Positions 27,880 through 36,488 of a stretch of DNA of 64,000 bases are shown piece after piece. The translations under genes and the position numbers were made by a program. The stretch's first letter is position 1. Every line of letters begins with the position of its first letter. The stretch is from contig JAUJEA010000011.1 in the NCBI GenBank assembly GCA_030442035.1, forward strand, positions 124,001-188,000. The letters are read 5' to 3'. Source of the stretch: Splendidivirga corallicola (GTDB lineage Bacteria; Bacteroidota; Bacteroidia; Cytophagales; Cyclobacteriaceae). The notes below the pieces were generated by a model. That model did not search any database and was not told the DNA's origin. It saw nothing but the letters and a program-made list of their open reading frames with translations.

Positions 27880-28932
27880 TTAAGTTATGGCCAGGTTAAC
27901 ATCATCCAGAATAGGCAGAATCACTTCAAACCGCTTGTCATCTCTCACATTGATCACATTATTTGTGAAAAAGCCGTAACGTTTCCTGATATTATTCAAA
28001 CCAACTTTATGTGAGTCCGGCTGAATCATTTTAGGAGTTTTATTATTACTTACAATAAGTTTGTTCGCTTTGTTAAAACATATGATTACTTCTAAAGGAT
28101 GCTCATCCGAAATAACATTGTGTTTGACAGCATTCTCCACTAACATTTGCAGTGTGAGCGGAGGCAGTTTTGTTTTCATCGCATGTTCCGGAACATCAAT
28201 TTTTATTTGAAAGGCTTCTTCAAAACGCACTTTTAATAAATAATTATAAGCTTTTACAAACTCAATTTCCCTATGCAAATCGATCAGTTTTTGATTTTTG
28301 GTGTTTAAAATATATTGATACGTCTGCACTAACCTTCTAATAAAAATCTCTGCGTCCTTTGCATCCTTGTAAACCAGTGATGAAATAGTATTAAAACAGT
28401 TGAAAAGGTAATGCGGACTGATCTGACCCTTAAGCGCCTCAAATTGCAACTCAAGTTGTTTTCTTTCCAACTGCACTTTTTGAATCTGCCCGATGGCATA
28501 TTGATTATAAGAGTGGAAGGTAAAATCCGCGATATTGTAGATAACAATAACCACGAAGCCCAATAGCATAAACTTGATACCCAAGTCTTTATATAATTCC
28601 CAAAAGAACTCCAAGTTTTCATAGCTTCCATCAATACGCATATAAATCAACGTTGAGCCGATGGATATTAATCCAATAATTATAATACTTGCTACAAGCT
28701 GCGTCAGGAATCTCAAGCTTATTTTACTATGCCAGCTAATTACTCTATTGAGTAAGTTGCTCATCAATGAGAGCAATACTCCTATGACCAGGGAAACTAT
28801 GATCACCAAAAGTATCCAGTTCAATTCGGTAAAATAATTGGGGAATTCTCCTGTTTGGCTAAAAAATAGATAGGAGTAAAGTAATAAACCAACAAATGGC
28901 GCAACCACAAACTTAACCCAGGTTATCCTCAT
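27880..28932 (-). CDS. LytS-type membrane sensor histidine kinase
   Basis: The protein has four membrane segments (about 3-23, 38-60, 73-98, 120-138) and the short kinase core typical of Bacteroidota LytS relatives. The phospho-accepting histidine is H174 in ISPHYLFNCFNTISSLV, the N box is LQMLVENAVKHNVIS and the G box is KVGLNNIRKRYGFF. There is no separate input domain, so the signal is sensed by the membrane part or by partners. The start is ATG 28932; an in-frame GTG lies two codons upstream at 28938. It leads the set with the pseudokinase (11 bp) and the LytTR regulator (34-44 bp further). Confidence 0.92.
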   Translation of the reverse strand: MRITWVKFVVAPFVGLLLYSYLFFSQTGEFPNYFTELNWILLVIIVSLVIGVLLSLMSNLLNRVISWHSKISLRFLTQLVASIIIIGLISIGSTLIYMRIDGSYENLEFFWELYKDLGIKFMLLGFVVIVIYNIADFTFHSYNQYAIGQIQKVQLERKQLELQFEALKGQISPHYLFNCFNTISSLVYKDAKDAEIFIRRLVQTYQYILNTKNQKLIDLHREIEFVKAYNYLLKVRFEEAFQIKIDVPEHAMKTKLPPLTLQMLVENAVKHNVISDEHPLEVIICFNKANKLIVSNNKTPKMIQPDSHKVGLNNIRKRYGFFTNNVINVRDDKRFEVILPILDDVNLAIT

Positions 28933-29016
28933 ACTCACAAGACTTAATGGTTATCAATTTAACATTTTTCCGGTTCATAATTTATCATCATTGATTTAGG
29001 CCCATTTACCAAGCTA

Positions 29017-29059
29017 TTGGATATCAGATTCCAGGTAACTTCTTAAGTCTGATATCCAA
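29017..29059. repeat. 12-bp perfect inverted repeat upstream of the kinase gene
   Basis: TTGGATATCAGA (29017-29028) and TCTGATATCCAA (29048-29059) are perfect inverted arms separated by 19 bp. The element lies 85 bp upstream of the kinase start and 80 bp after the 34-residue-repeat gene. It has no flanking T-run, so it fits a two-site operator (for example a LytTR dimer site) better than a terminator. Confidence 0.45.
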
Positions 29060-29139
29060 AGGCTTGATTAAAGGCTATCAATGTTCAATTCATCTTCCTT
29101 CTTCAGTTGTTGTCTTTTGAGTTTTTATTTTCAATGATA

Positions 29140-30615
29140 TTAACCATTTAAACTTCTCATTACTTTACCATACTCATAATCGGAGCTGATCGATTTAGCT
29201 GCATCAATAAATGCTTCACGAAGTTTGGTGTTACCTTTGGGGATCTTTTTTGCTATGATTATCAATAAGCCTGATTTTTCATAATTAGATGAAACTTTGG
29301 ACACATAATCTATTATTGACATCAGCTCGTCATCTTCCAAATCCAGATCTGAAAGAATTTGCTTATAAACATTTGTTTTATCATAACTGGATGAAATATC
29401 ATCCACTGACTCCAGGAGTGTTTCAAAATTTTCATCGTTGAATTCAGCTTCCTGAATCAATTTTTTCAACACATTACGGCTTTCATAACCGGAAGAAAGG
29501 TGTTCGGCTGCTTCCAATATTTCCTCTACTTTAAAATCGTTGAGATCCTGTTCATCTATTAATCTTTTCAGCACCTTGGCTTTTTCGTAATTGGAAGAAA
29601 TCTCCGAATAAGAATCGAGTAGCAATTTGAATCTCTTATCACTTAGATCTTTGTCATCAGACAGTTCGTTGAGAATCTTACCTTTTTCGTAGTCAGACGA
29701 AATATCTCCCACTATTTCAATTACCTCCTGAAATCTTTCATCATCAAGATCCTTACTTGCCAATACGTGCATTAGAAGCTTGCTGGCTTCATAATCGGAA
29801 GATATGGTACTGATCGCTTCAAGGGCTTCTCCAAAGGCTGCACCTTCAACATCTGCCTCATTAAATGCTGCTTTGAGCACCTTCCCCTTTTCATAGTCAG
29901 ACGAAATTTCGGAAGCCGATCTGAAAAAAGCTTCGGCAGATTTTTGGCTTTTAATAAACTCGCCGCTATGGTTGGTCAGGAGCTTGCTCTGCTCATAGCT
30001 GGAATTCATTTCTTCACTAATTCCCTCCAAGATACGGACTTTGTCACCATCATTTAATGAAGCCTGATCAAGCAACGCATCGAAGTATATTCCTTTTACA
30101 TAATCACCATCGATTTTTGAAATCTCATTGAGAACACCATTGACTCCCGACTTTCTATAAATCCTAAGCACTCTCTTTTCCGCACCAATACCGGTATTTC
30201 TTATCACTTCAGGAAGAATATCTGCCAGCCAGGCTTTACCATCCGGTATAAATGGCTCCTGTCTTCTACCTACATAATATTCTTTTACAAGCTGACCTCC
30301 CTTATTCTCAATGTAAATAGATCTTTTATTACCAAAGGTGGTTTTACTCACCTTGAAATAACCGCCGGGGGAGATACTTTTAATGTCTGTATCATCATCT
30401 GTCAATTCAATCGTTCCTCGATATTTTAACTCATAGGAATTTAACCTACCCTTTTCAATATGCACATGCCTGGAGCTGCTGCGGCCACTGAAGCTTATAT
30501 GTGTATCCTTATTCCCCTGAGACAAGGTGTCCGGAACCAATCCAATGCTCAGGACTATGAGACTCATTGCCCATAATCTAAGTTTGAAAAGCAATTTTGT
30601 GTTATATGTTTTCAT
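29140..30615 (-). CDS. secreted alpha-solenoid protein with ten 34-residue repeats
   Basis: I do not recognise a named family. The protein (491 aa) has a signal peptide (about 1-33, ending DTLSQ). It then has a beta-rich N-terminal domain of about 110 residues (HVHIEKGRLNSYELKYRG, GGYFKVSKTTFGNKRSIYIE). From about residue 165 to the end it consists of ten tandem units. Each starts with S-S-x-Y-E-x-x-K-(V/I/L)-L (SSDYEKGKVL, SSDYEASKLL, SSNYEKAKVL, SSGYESRNVL and so on) and the spacing is exactly 34 residues in seven successive units. That is the TPR/PPR repeat length and predicts pairs of helices forming a superhelix, but the consensus is not TPR. It is upstream of and on the same strand as the LytS/LytTR set. 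Confidence 0.87.
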   Translation of the reverse strand: MKTYNTKLLFKLRLWAMSLIVLSIGLVPDTLSQGNKDTHISFSGRSSSRHVHIEKGRLNSYELKYRGTIELTDDDTDIKSISPGGYFKVSKTTFGNKRSIYIENKGGQLVKEYYVGRRQEPFIPDGKAWLADILPEVIRNTGIGAEKRVLRIYRKSGVNGVLNEISKIDGDYVKGIYFDALLDQASLNDGDKVRILEGISEEMNSSYEQSKLLTNHSGEFIKSQKSAEAFFRSASEISSDYEKGKVLKAAFNEADVEGAAFGEALEAISTISSDYEASKLLMHVLASKDLDDERFQEVIEIVGDISSDYEKGKILNELSDDKDLSDKRFKLLLDSYSEISSNYEKAKVLKRLIDEQDLNDFKVEEILEAAEHLSSGYESRNVLKKLIQEAEFNDENFETLLESVDDISSSYDKTNVYKQILSDLDLEDDELMSIIDYVSKVSSNYEKSGLLIIIAKKIPKGNTKLREAFIDAAKSISSDYEYGKVMRSLNG

Positions 30616-30891
30616 GATATTATTATTTACTGAGTTTTTGAACGATACAAAGCTCCTGAATCAGAACCTGGAAAAAAAACAACTTGCATTGAACCGTAAA
30701 ATGTATGAACTAAATTGTAAAAAAATTGTAGTCAGCATATCCTTAAAATAAAAATTATTTTTGAGTAAGTTTGATAAAATTAAAAAGCCCTACTGTCCCT
30801 CCTATGGGCTTAAAATACATATTGAATGTTGGTTTTATTGGAAAATTTATCAGTGGAACACGCAACTATTAACACACATAATTATAAACTA

Positions 30892-31728
30892 ATGAGACAA
30901 TATCATTTATGCATTCTTGTTGGACTACTATTTCTGGTTGCATTCTCTGGCTGTAACTCAGGCCAACAACAAAATCATAAGGAAGAAACTGTTAGTGATG
31001 CAATTGAAATTTCTGATGATAATCCTGCTATGGATGGCTTTAATGAAGTCGCTTCGGATTCAAAGGCCATAGAAATTGCTGATGAGGTAATGCAAGCCAT
31101 GGGCGGAAGAAATAACTGGGATGCTACCAGATTCATCGTTTGGGAATTTTTTGGAAGACGGAAATTGTACTGGGATAAATGGACCGGTAATGTAAGAGTG
31201 GAATCCCTCACGGACGACTTCAAGGTTCTATTGAATGTCCATGAAATGACGGGAAAGGTTTTCAGGGATAGCAGTGAAATCACGCAACCTGATTCTCTGG
31301 CAAAATATGTGCAAATTGGAAAAAATATTTGGATCAACGATTCTTACTGGCTGGTAATGCCTTTCAAGCTTAAAGATTCCGGAGTTACGTTAAAATACAC
31401 CAGGGAAGATACTACCCAGGTGGGAGCATTAAGCGATGTGCTCACACTCACCTTTGAAGAGGTAGGCGTTACGCCACAAAATAAGTATGAGGTTTTTGTT
31501 GATAAAAACTCAAGATTGATCACACAGTGGTCATTTTTCTCAAATGCAAATGATGATTCTGCCAGATTCGTAACACCATGGGCGGACTACAACAAATATG
31601 GTTCGATCATGCTTTCAGGCAATAGAGGAAGGGGATCATTAAATGGTATTACAGTGCTGGATTCTATGCCGGAATCCGTTTTCAGCTCATTTGAGGCCGT
31701 TGATATGAATAGCTTGAAAAGACTTTAG
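30892..31728 (+). CDS. lipoprotein of unknown function
   Basis: ATG 30892 is chosen over the open ATG at 30826 because it gives a compact lipoprotein signal (MRQYHLCILVGLLFLVAFSGC) with the lipid cysteine after FSG. The mature protein (about 258 aa) has an acidic Ser/Asn linker, then a conserved-looking stretch ADEVMQAMGGRNNWDATRFI and FFGRRKLYWDKWTGNVRVE. The rest alternates short strands, as in lipid-carrier folds such as LolA/LolB. I recall similar hypothetical proteins in Bacteroidota without an assigned role. A terminator hairpin lies 240 bp downstream. Confidence 0.82.
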   Translation: MRQYHLCILVGLLFLVAFSGCNSGQQQNHKEETVSDAIEISDDNPAMDGFNEVASDSKAIEIADEVMQAMGGRNNWDATRFIVWEFFGRRKLYWDKWTGNVRVESLTDDFKVLLNVHEMTGKVFRDSSEITQPDSLAKYVQIGKNIWINDSYWLVMPFKLKDSGVTLKYTREDTTQVGALSDVLTLTFEEVGVTPQNKYEVFVDKNSRLITQWSFFSNANDDSARFVTPWADYNKYGSIMLSGNRGRGSLNGITVLDSMPESVFSSFEAVDMNSLKRL

Positions 31729-31970
31729 AAGTTAGATGAAAGACAGAAGAAAGAATCTATTAAATACATAGTTTATTTTTTGAAGTTGATTGACCCAAAT
31801 TTGTAAGCTTGTAAGACCATTCATATAAAAATTTGAACTATGTTTGTTTTACGTCAGGTAAAAGAGTATGATCAATAATAACATTTCTTTTTTCTTAAGT
31901 CTTTGATCTAAAATCTTGTCGGAAAAATGAAATAATCTTTTCAAACATAAGAACTAGATAGCTGGGTATG

Positions 31971-32000
31971 GGCCGAATGGATATTCGGCCTTTATCTTTT
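31971..32000 (+). terminator. intrinsic terminator between lipoprotein and nitrilase genes
   Basis: GGCCGAAT (31971-31978) and ATTCGGCC (31983-31990) form a perfect 8-bp stem with a 4-nt loop followed by TTTATCTTTT. It faces the lipoprotein transcript and lies just before the nitrilase stop codon on the other strand. Confidence 0.7.
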
Positions 32001-32003
32001 AAG

Positions 32004-32939
32004 TCATACTTTTCTTTTTCTCTTTACTTTGAAATCAAAAACATCGTCCCGAGCATAATGACCGGTTACATCAAGGGTCATTCTTTCCTTGTAAATATCG
32101 TCCAAATTGATTTCCGCCATCAATATTTCTTCTCTGTCAAATACTGGTTCCATAATGAACTTACCATTCGGCGCTATGATACAGCTACCACCATTTAGTA
32201 AAAATTCTTCCGGTTTACCGATCAGATGATCAGGCAATTTAAGTCCGTCAGGAACGTCTTTCACGCGCATCATCTGACCAGCGGCTATGACAAAACATCT
32301 GCCTTCAAAAGCATATTGTCTGCTGGCAACCTGATGCATCTCATGCACTTTTGGCCAAACAGCCACATGGATCTCTTCTCCGCTATCGTGCAATGCCTGC
32401 CTGGAAAGTGGCATCCAATGCTCCCAACAGATCAAACCGCTTACCCTCCCATATTCCGTATCCACAGATTTTAAACCTTTACCATCACCTTGCCCATATA
32501 ACATTTTCTCCGTATAGGTGGGCATTAATTTTCTATGATGATTGACCAGTTGGCCATCTGCATTAATCGTTAATAACGCATTATAAACGGTACCATTTCC
32601 TTTTCCGGTTTTCCGGACTTCATTGGCTCCAAGGCAGATGACAATCTTCTTTTTCTTAGCCAATTGCTGGAATTTTTGAATTTCAGGTCCAGGAATGGAG
32701 ATAGAGCTGTTATAAAGTTTGGCAAAGGCTTCCTTCACGGGCTCATGGTCCCATAATGCTACATCAGGGCAATGATCCAACCAGGCCGGATAACCACTTA
32801 ACCATGTTTCACCAAATACAATCATTTGGGCTCCCTTTTTGGCAGCTTCATTACCATAATGCAGTGCCTTCTCCAAACTTTCATTTAAAGAGAGGTGTAT
32901 GGGTGCTTGTTGGATAATACTAACTACTACTGATCTCAT
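32004..32939 (-). CDS. nitrilase-branch carbon-nitrogen hydrolase
   Basis: The enzyme hydrolyses a carbon-nitrogen bond, probably of a nitrile. The catalytic triad is visible: Glu44 in VFGETWLSGYPAWLD, Lys in NHHRKLMPTYTEKMLYGQGDG's first half, and Cys in SGLICWEHWMPLSRQ. The GETWLSGYP and CWEHWMPL wording is characteristic of true nitrilases/cyanide hydratases more than of amidases. The start is ATG 32939 instead of the upstream TTG. Length 311 aa. It is divergent from a Crp/Fnr-type regulator with about 100 bp between them, so that regulator is a candidate for controlling it. Confidence 0.88.
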   Translation of the reverse strand: MRSVVVSIIQQAPIHLSLNESLEKALHYGNEAAKKGAQMIVFGETWLSGYPAWLDHCPDVALWDHEPVKEAFAKLYNSSISIPGPEIQKFQQLAKKKKIVICLGANEVRKTGKGNGTVYNALLTINADGQLVNHHRKLMPTYTEKMLYGQGDGKGLKSVDTEYGRVSGLICWEHWMPLSRQALHDSGEEIHVAVWPKVHEMHQVASRQYAFEGRCFVIAAGQMMRVKDVPDGLKLPDHLIGKPEEFLLNGGSCIIAPNGKFIMEPVFDREEILMAEINLDDIYKERMTLDVTGHYARDDVFDFKVKRKRKV

Positions 32940-33039
32940 GTTATTTCTTTGTAACAAAACTTGGTTTGAATGGCTAACACAATTGAGCCCTTAAGTTGTT
33001 CACTTTTTGAAATATTAATAGTTTTAAAATAAATTAAAT

Positions 33040-33621
33040 TTGATCAAGGAATTGGAAAATCTTAGGAAAAAAATTTTTGCAAAGGTGTCCTTCTCAGATA
33101 AGGAATGGGAAGATTTTAGTAGTAAATGGAGGCCTAAGATCTTTCACAAAAACGACTTCATGATCAAAGCAGGGGAGATTGAGAAGTATTTCTATTATGT
33201 TGAAAAGGGTGTTCTGAGAGCTTATCATATTAAGGACGGGGAGGAGATCTGCGTTGGATTCACCTATGATGGTGATTTTTCAGGCGCTTATGATTCTCTT
33301 CTCACAAAAAAACCAACCCAGTTTTACATCCAGGCAATTGTTGATTCCAGTTTATATGCCATACATCGGGATGAATTAAATGCCATGTATGATCAGTACA
33401 AGAGCGTGGAACGTTGGGGCAGATTGTTCAATGAAGAGTTATTGTTAGGTAAAGGGTTGCGCGAAGTGGCTATATTATCCTTTTCTGCTGAAGAAAGGTA
33501 TCGAAGACTGATGACTCAAAGTCCACATTGTCTGCAAATAATCCCTCAAAAATATTTGGCTTCCTATTTGGCCATGACACCTGAAACGTTTAGTCGATTA
33601 AGAAAAAAAGTGAAACTTTAA
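33040..33621 (+). CDS. Crp/Fnr-family transcription regulator
   Basis: The 193-residue protein has a cNMP-binding-type beta-barrel (about 25-115: PKIFHKNDFMIKAGEIEKYF, YYVEKGVLRAYHIKDGEEIC) and the long dimer helix. A short C-terminal helix-turn-helix follows (IIPQKYLASYLAMTPETFSRL). Its recognition helix carries E-T-F-S-R, the same E..SR contact pattern that FNR uses to read TTGAT half-sites. There is no N-terminal cysteine cluster, so it should not carry an oxygen-sensing Fe-S cluster, and the ligand is unknown. It starts with TTG (33040 or 33052; a TAAATTTG box overlaps the first). A perfect FNR-type box lies 4 bp after its stop codon. Confidence 0.88.
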   Translation: MIKELENLRKKIFAKVSFSDKEWEDFSSKWRPKIFHKNDFMIKAGEIEKYFYYVEKGVLRAYHIKDGEEICVGFTYDGDFSGAYDSLLTKKPTQFYIQAIVDSSLYAIHRDELNAMYDQYKSVERWGRLFNEELLLGKGLREVAILSFSAEERYRRLMTQSPHCLQIIPQKYLASYLAMTPETFSRLRKKVKL

Positions 33622-33624
33622 AAC

Positions 33625-33638
33625 TTGATATAGATCAA
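33625..33638. promoter_or_regulatory. perfect FNR-type operator upstream of the DinB-like gene
   Basis: The sequence TTGAT-ATAG-ATCAA is an exact TTGATN4ATCAA palindrome; with flanking AC/GT the arms extend to 7 bp (33623-33640). Its centre (33631.5) is about 40 bp upstream of the start predicted from the -7 box at 33661-33668, the position of a class II Crp/Fnr activator site. Confidence 0.6.
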
Positions 33639-33660
33639 GTAATCGCCACTCGCTCCTGAT

Positions 33661-33668
33661 TAAATTTG
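33661..33668 (+). promoter_or_regulatory. -7 box of the DinB-like gene
   Basis: TAAATTTG matches TAnnTTTG, 13 bp before the first ATG of the DinB-like gene. No TTTG is present at -33; the FNR-type box occupies that region instead, which is typical of activator-dependent promoters. Confidence 0.5.
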
Positions 33669-33681
33669 TAAAAAACTCAAA

Positions 33682-34290
33682 ATGATCATGGCAAAACAAA
33701 AGATTGAACTTTTTTTAGCGCAGCAAAAGCAGGACACGATGGAAATTATCGGTTTTGTAAAAAGCGAACTGCAACAAATGGATGAGACACTTTTGCTAAA
33801 AAAACCCTCCCCGGGAAAGTGGAGCATCATTGAATGTCTGGAACATTTAAACATCACCGGTAGATTATATATTCCACAAATGGAAGAAAGAATGATATCA
33901 GGAGAAAAATTAAATTCTAACGGATCATCATTTTATTCCTCCGGATTCATGGGAAGCTGGTCTATTAAATCCATGAAGCCATTGGAAAATGGAAAAATCA
34001 AAAGCAGCATGAAAACCTTCAAATCCTTTGAACCTAAGCTGAAGGACGAATCTGGCCAGGAAGTTAGGAGGATCATAGACGAGTTTCAGGAGCAACAAAA
34101 TCGTCTATTAGAAGTAATTCGGAAAAGCCGGGAAATGAACCTCAACAAAAACAAAATTACCTCGGCCCTTGGAAAAATATTAAGATTTCGTTTGGGAGAT
34201 GCCATCGCCTTTCTTATTGCACATAATCAAAGACATATACTTCAAATTAAGAAAACGCTGAATGCCCTGGAGTTCAGTACTTCTCAATAA
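33682..34290 (+). CDS. DinB-family protein
   Basis: This 202-residue protein has the four-helix DinB/YfiT fold. PSPGKWSIIECLEHLNITGR near residue 45-65 carries the first metal-binding histidine, and GDAIAFLIAHNQRHILQIKK near the C-terminus carries the other two (HNQRH). Such proteins are metal-dependent and often thiol-linked enzymes, but the substrate is unknown. The start is ATG 33682 or ATG 33688. The upstream promoter carries an FNR-type box. The 3' end overlaps the end of the OmpA/PD40 gene by 7 nt. Confidence 0.88.
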   Translation: MIMAKQKIELFLAQQKQDTMEIIGFVKSELQQMDETLLLKKPSPGKWSIIECLEHLNITGRLYIPQMEERMISGEKLNSNGSSFYSSGFMGSWSIKSMKPLENGKIKSSMKTFKSFEPKLKDESGQEVRRIIDEFQEQQNRLLEVIRKSREMNLNKNKITSALGKILRFRLGDAIAFLIAHNQRHILQIKKTLNALEFSTSQ

Positions 34291-36368
34291 TCAAGGATTT
34301 TAAATTCTACTCTTCTGTTGAGCTTTCTGGTATCTTCTGTTGAGTTATCCGCTATAGGCTTTGATCCACCGTAACCTTTTCCTGAAATTCTCGATTCTGC
34401 AATACCTTTAGTTATTAGATAATTTTTCACTGTATTTACTCGCTGTTCCGAAAGATCCAGATTCAGTCTTGGGCTACCCAAATTATCGGTATGTCCGGCC
34501 AATTCTATTCTCAATGAAGCATTTTCCAATAACATATTAGCCAGTTTGTCTAATTCAGGATATGATGATTCTTTTAATATTGGCTTGCTTCTAACAAAGA
34601 ACACATTATTTAATTTAACAGTTTGCCCAATTTCAATCGGGGTCAAATAAAGATCCCGTTCAATTTCTTTATAGCCATTTAATGCTTTTAGATCAAGATT
34701 GTCTCTCACAGAATAAAAGCCTGTCTTCTCTGCAAAAAAGCTGTAAAGCTGGTTCACCGGTAATACGATCTGATAAAAGCCATCCTGCACTCTTGATTGG
34801 GCAATGCCCACTTCCTTATCAGAAACTAAGTTTCTGTAGGTAATATCGGTGGTGATTGGTTCCAATGTTTTACTATTCAATACCTTCCCATATACAAGCA
34901 CAACAGGTTCTGGTTTCACCTTGGTGGGAAGTTTTATTTTAAAGATATCCGATTTACCAAAAGAACGATTGCTTGAAACAAAATAAGCATATTCTCCTGA
35001 GGCCGGAACACTGTAATAATTGTCCCAGCCGGTACCGTTGACCGGTTGGCCTACATTTTCCGGCTCAGACCACTTCGTCCAGGAATCATCCAATCGTCTT
35101 GTCATAAAAATGTCATTTTTACCATAACCTGGATGCCCTGTACTGCTGAAGTATAATGTTTTACCATCCGAGGCCAGGAAGGGGGAGAGTTCAGTTCCGG
35201 GTGTATTCACTTTGTTTCCCATATTCATCGGTACCGACCAAATACCATCCCCTTCGTTGAACGAAACATATAAATCCCTTCCTCCACGTGTATCATCCCG
35301 TTCAACAGCCAACAAGATAATCTTGTTGTCATTGCTCAAAAAGAATTCATTATAAATGCTCTTGTTATAAAAATTGCGCATTTTCACATCTTCCGGAACG
35401 GACCATCCTTTTGAGATTCTTTTGCTCAATGAAAGTCCCATCCCTTTTTGACTACCATCCTTGCGATACGTATTCATAAGCAACATGGTATTACCATCCG
35501 GTGTGATTGAAAACACAGCGTTAGGTCCTCCATTGTTTATTGGTCTTCCTAAATTGGCGCCCTCCGTCCATCTTTCACCTATCAATTCAGAACGGTAAAC
35601 ATCCTGATGATCACCTGCGCCTCCAATGTTCTTAGGATCAAAACGCCTGGAAAAATACAGGCTTTTTCCATCAGGACTAATGACCGGGGTTAGTTCTTCA
35701 AAAGTTGTATTTATTTTTTTCCCAAGATTTTCTGGGCTTTCGGGATAATGAAGTTCTGATGCTACGTTAATAGGCAACAATCGACCCTTAATAGATAACT
35801 TATCTACTTCAATACTACCTTTATTCCAAATCGTTACTCCAAATAATTTCCCCAGATCACCACTGTACGGTAGTTCTTCCAACAATTTATCATTCACATA
35901 ATAAAGAACTTTCGACCCTTTTTTCTCAATCTTGAGAAGATTGTAGTCTGATCTGATTTTCAGATTGAGGGTGTAATCTTTCACTGATGTGTATTTGCCA
36001 TCTTTCAATCGGAAAATTTTATATTTTTTCCCCTTGAGCAAAAAATAATTGGCATTGTTATCATTAATTGCACCCCAAATTAGTCCGCTTTCACTTCCCG
36101 GTAGCTTTGAATCTATGAGTACTTCTACTGTGTAATCATGCTTGGACGACAGCCTATTGATGTAATTCGCAATACTCAAACTTGAAGACCCATTATATTT
36201 CCATTTGAGCTTTCCTGAAATAATTTTGCTTTGGTTGGATTGGTGGTTATAAAGCCTCCAGTTTCTCTTGTTGTTATCAAAATTTTCCTGCAACACGTAT
36301 TTTTCCTGCGCATAGGCGTATTGAAAAACCACCAGAAAATAGAAGAGAAGTGAATAAGATTTGAACAT
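34284..36368 (-). CDS. OmpA-family envelope protein with LamG-like and PD40 domains
   Basis: The 694-residue protein begins at ATG 36368 with a signal peptide (MFKSYSLLFYFLVVFQYAYAQ). Residues about 25-195 resemble a LamG/DUF1080-like jelly roll (ENFDNNKRNWRLYNHQ, LKIEKKGSKVLYYVNDKLL). Residues about 220-480 form a PD40/WD40-like propeller (ISPDGKSLYFSRRFD, SITPDGNTMLLMNTY, LASDGKTLYFSSTGHPG). A carboxypeptidase-regulatory-like segment follows, and residues about 590-694 are an OmpA peptidoglycan-binding domain (IELAGHTDNLGSPRLNLDLS, RVEFKILDY). It probably links the outer membrane to peptidoglycan. OmpA/PD40 proteins are common near gliding and type IX secretion functions, but the jelly roll in front is less usual. 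Confidence 0.92.
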   Translation of the reverse strand: MFKSYSLLFYFLVVFQYAYAQEKYVLQENFDNNKRNWRLYNHQSNQSKIISGKLKWKYNGSSSLSIANYINRLSSKHDYTVEVLIDSKLPGSESGLIWGAINDNNANYFLLKGKKYKIFRLKDGKYTSVKDYTLNLKIRSDYNLLKIEKKGSKVLYYVNDKLLEELPYSGDLGKLFGVTIWNKGSIEVDKLSIKGRLLPINVASELHYPESPENLGKKINTTFEELTPVISPDGKSLYFSRRFDPKNIGGAGDHQDVYRSELIGERWTEGANLGRPINNGGPNAVFSITPDGNTMLLMNTYRKDGSQKGMGLSLSKRISKGWSVPEDVKMRNFYNKSIYNEFFLSNDNKIILLAVERDDTRGGRDLYVSFNEGDGIWSVPMNMGNKVNTPGTELSPFLASDGKTLYFSSTGHPGYGKNDIFMTRRLDDSWTKWSEPENVGQPVNGTGWDNYYSVPASGEYAYFVSSNRSFGKSDIFKIKLPTKVKPEPVVLVYGKVLNSKTLEPITTDITYRNLVSDKEVGIAQSRVQDGFYQIVLPVNQLYSFFAEKTGFYSVRDNLDLKALNGYKEIERDLYLTPIEIGQTVKLNNVFFVRSKPILKESSYPELDKLANMLLENASLRIELAGHTDNLGSPRLNLDLSEQRVNTVKNYLITKGIAESRISGKGYGGSKPIADNSTEDTRKLNRRVEFKILDY

Positions 36369-36488
36369 GCTTACCAAAATAGTTTCGATTTAATAACCAT
36401 CCTTTGAGGCTATTATTGTTTTGTCAATATTAACCCAAGGATTTTCCTTGACTTTTAATTAAGGCTAGGTATTATACAATTCGGATAG

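Noticed and set aside
33040-33621. Calling the regulator a true oxygen-sensing FNR
   Set aside because: No N-terminal cysteine cluster for a 4Fe-4S centre; only the DNA-reading residues resemble FNR.
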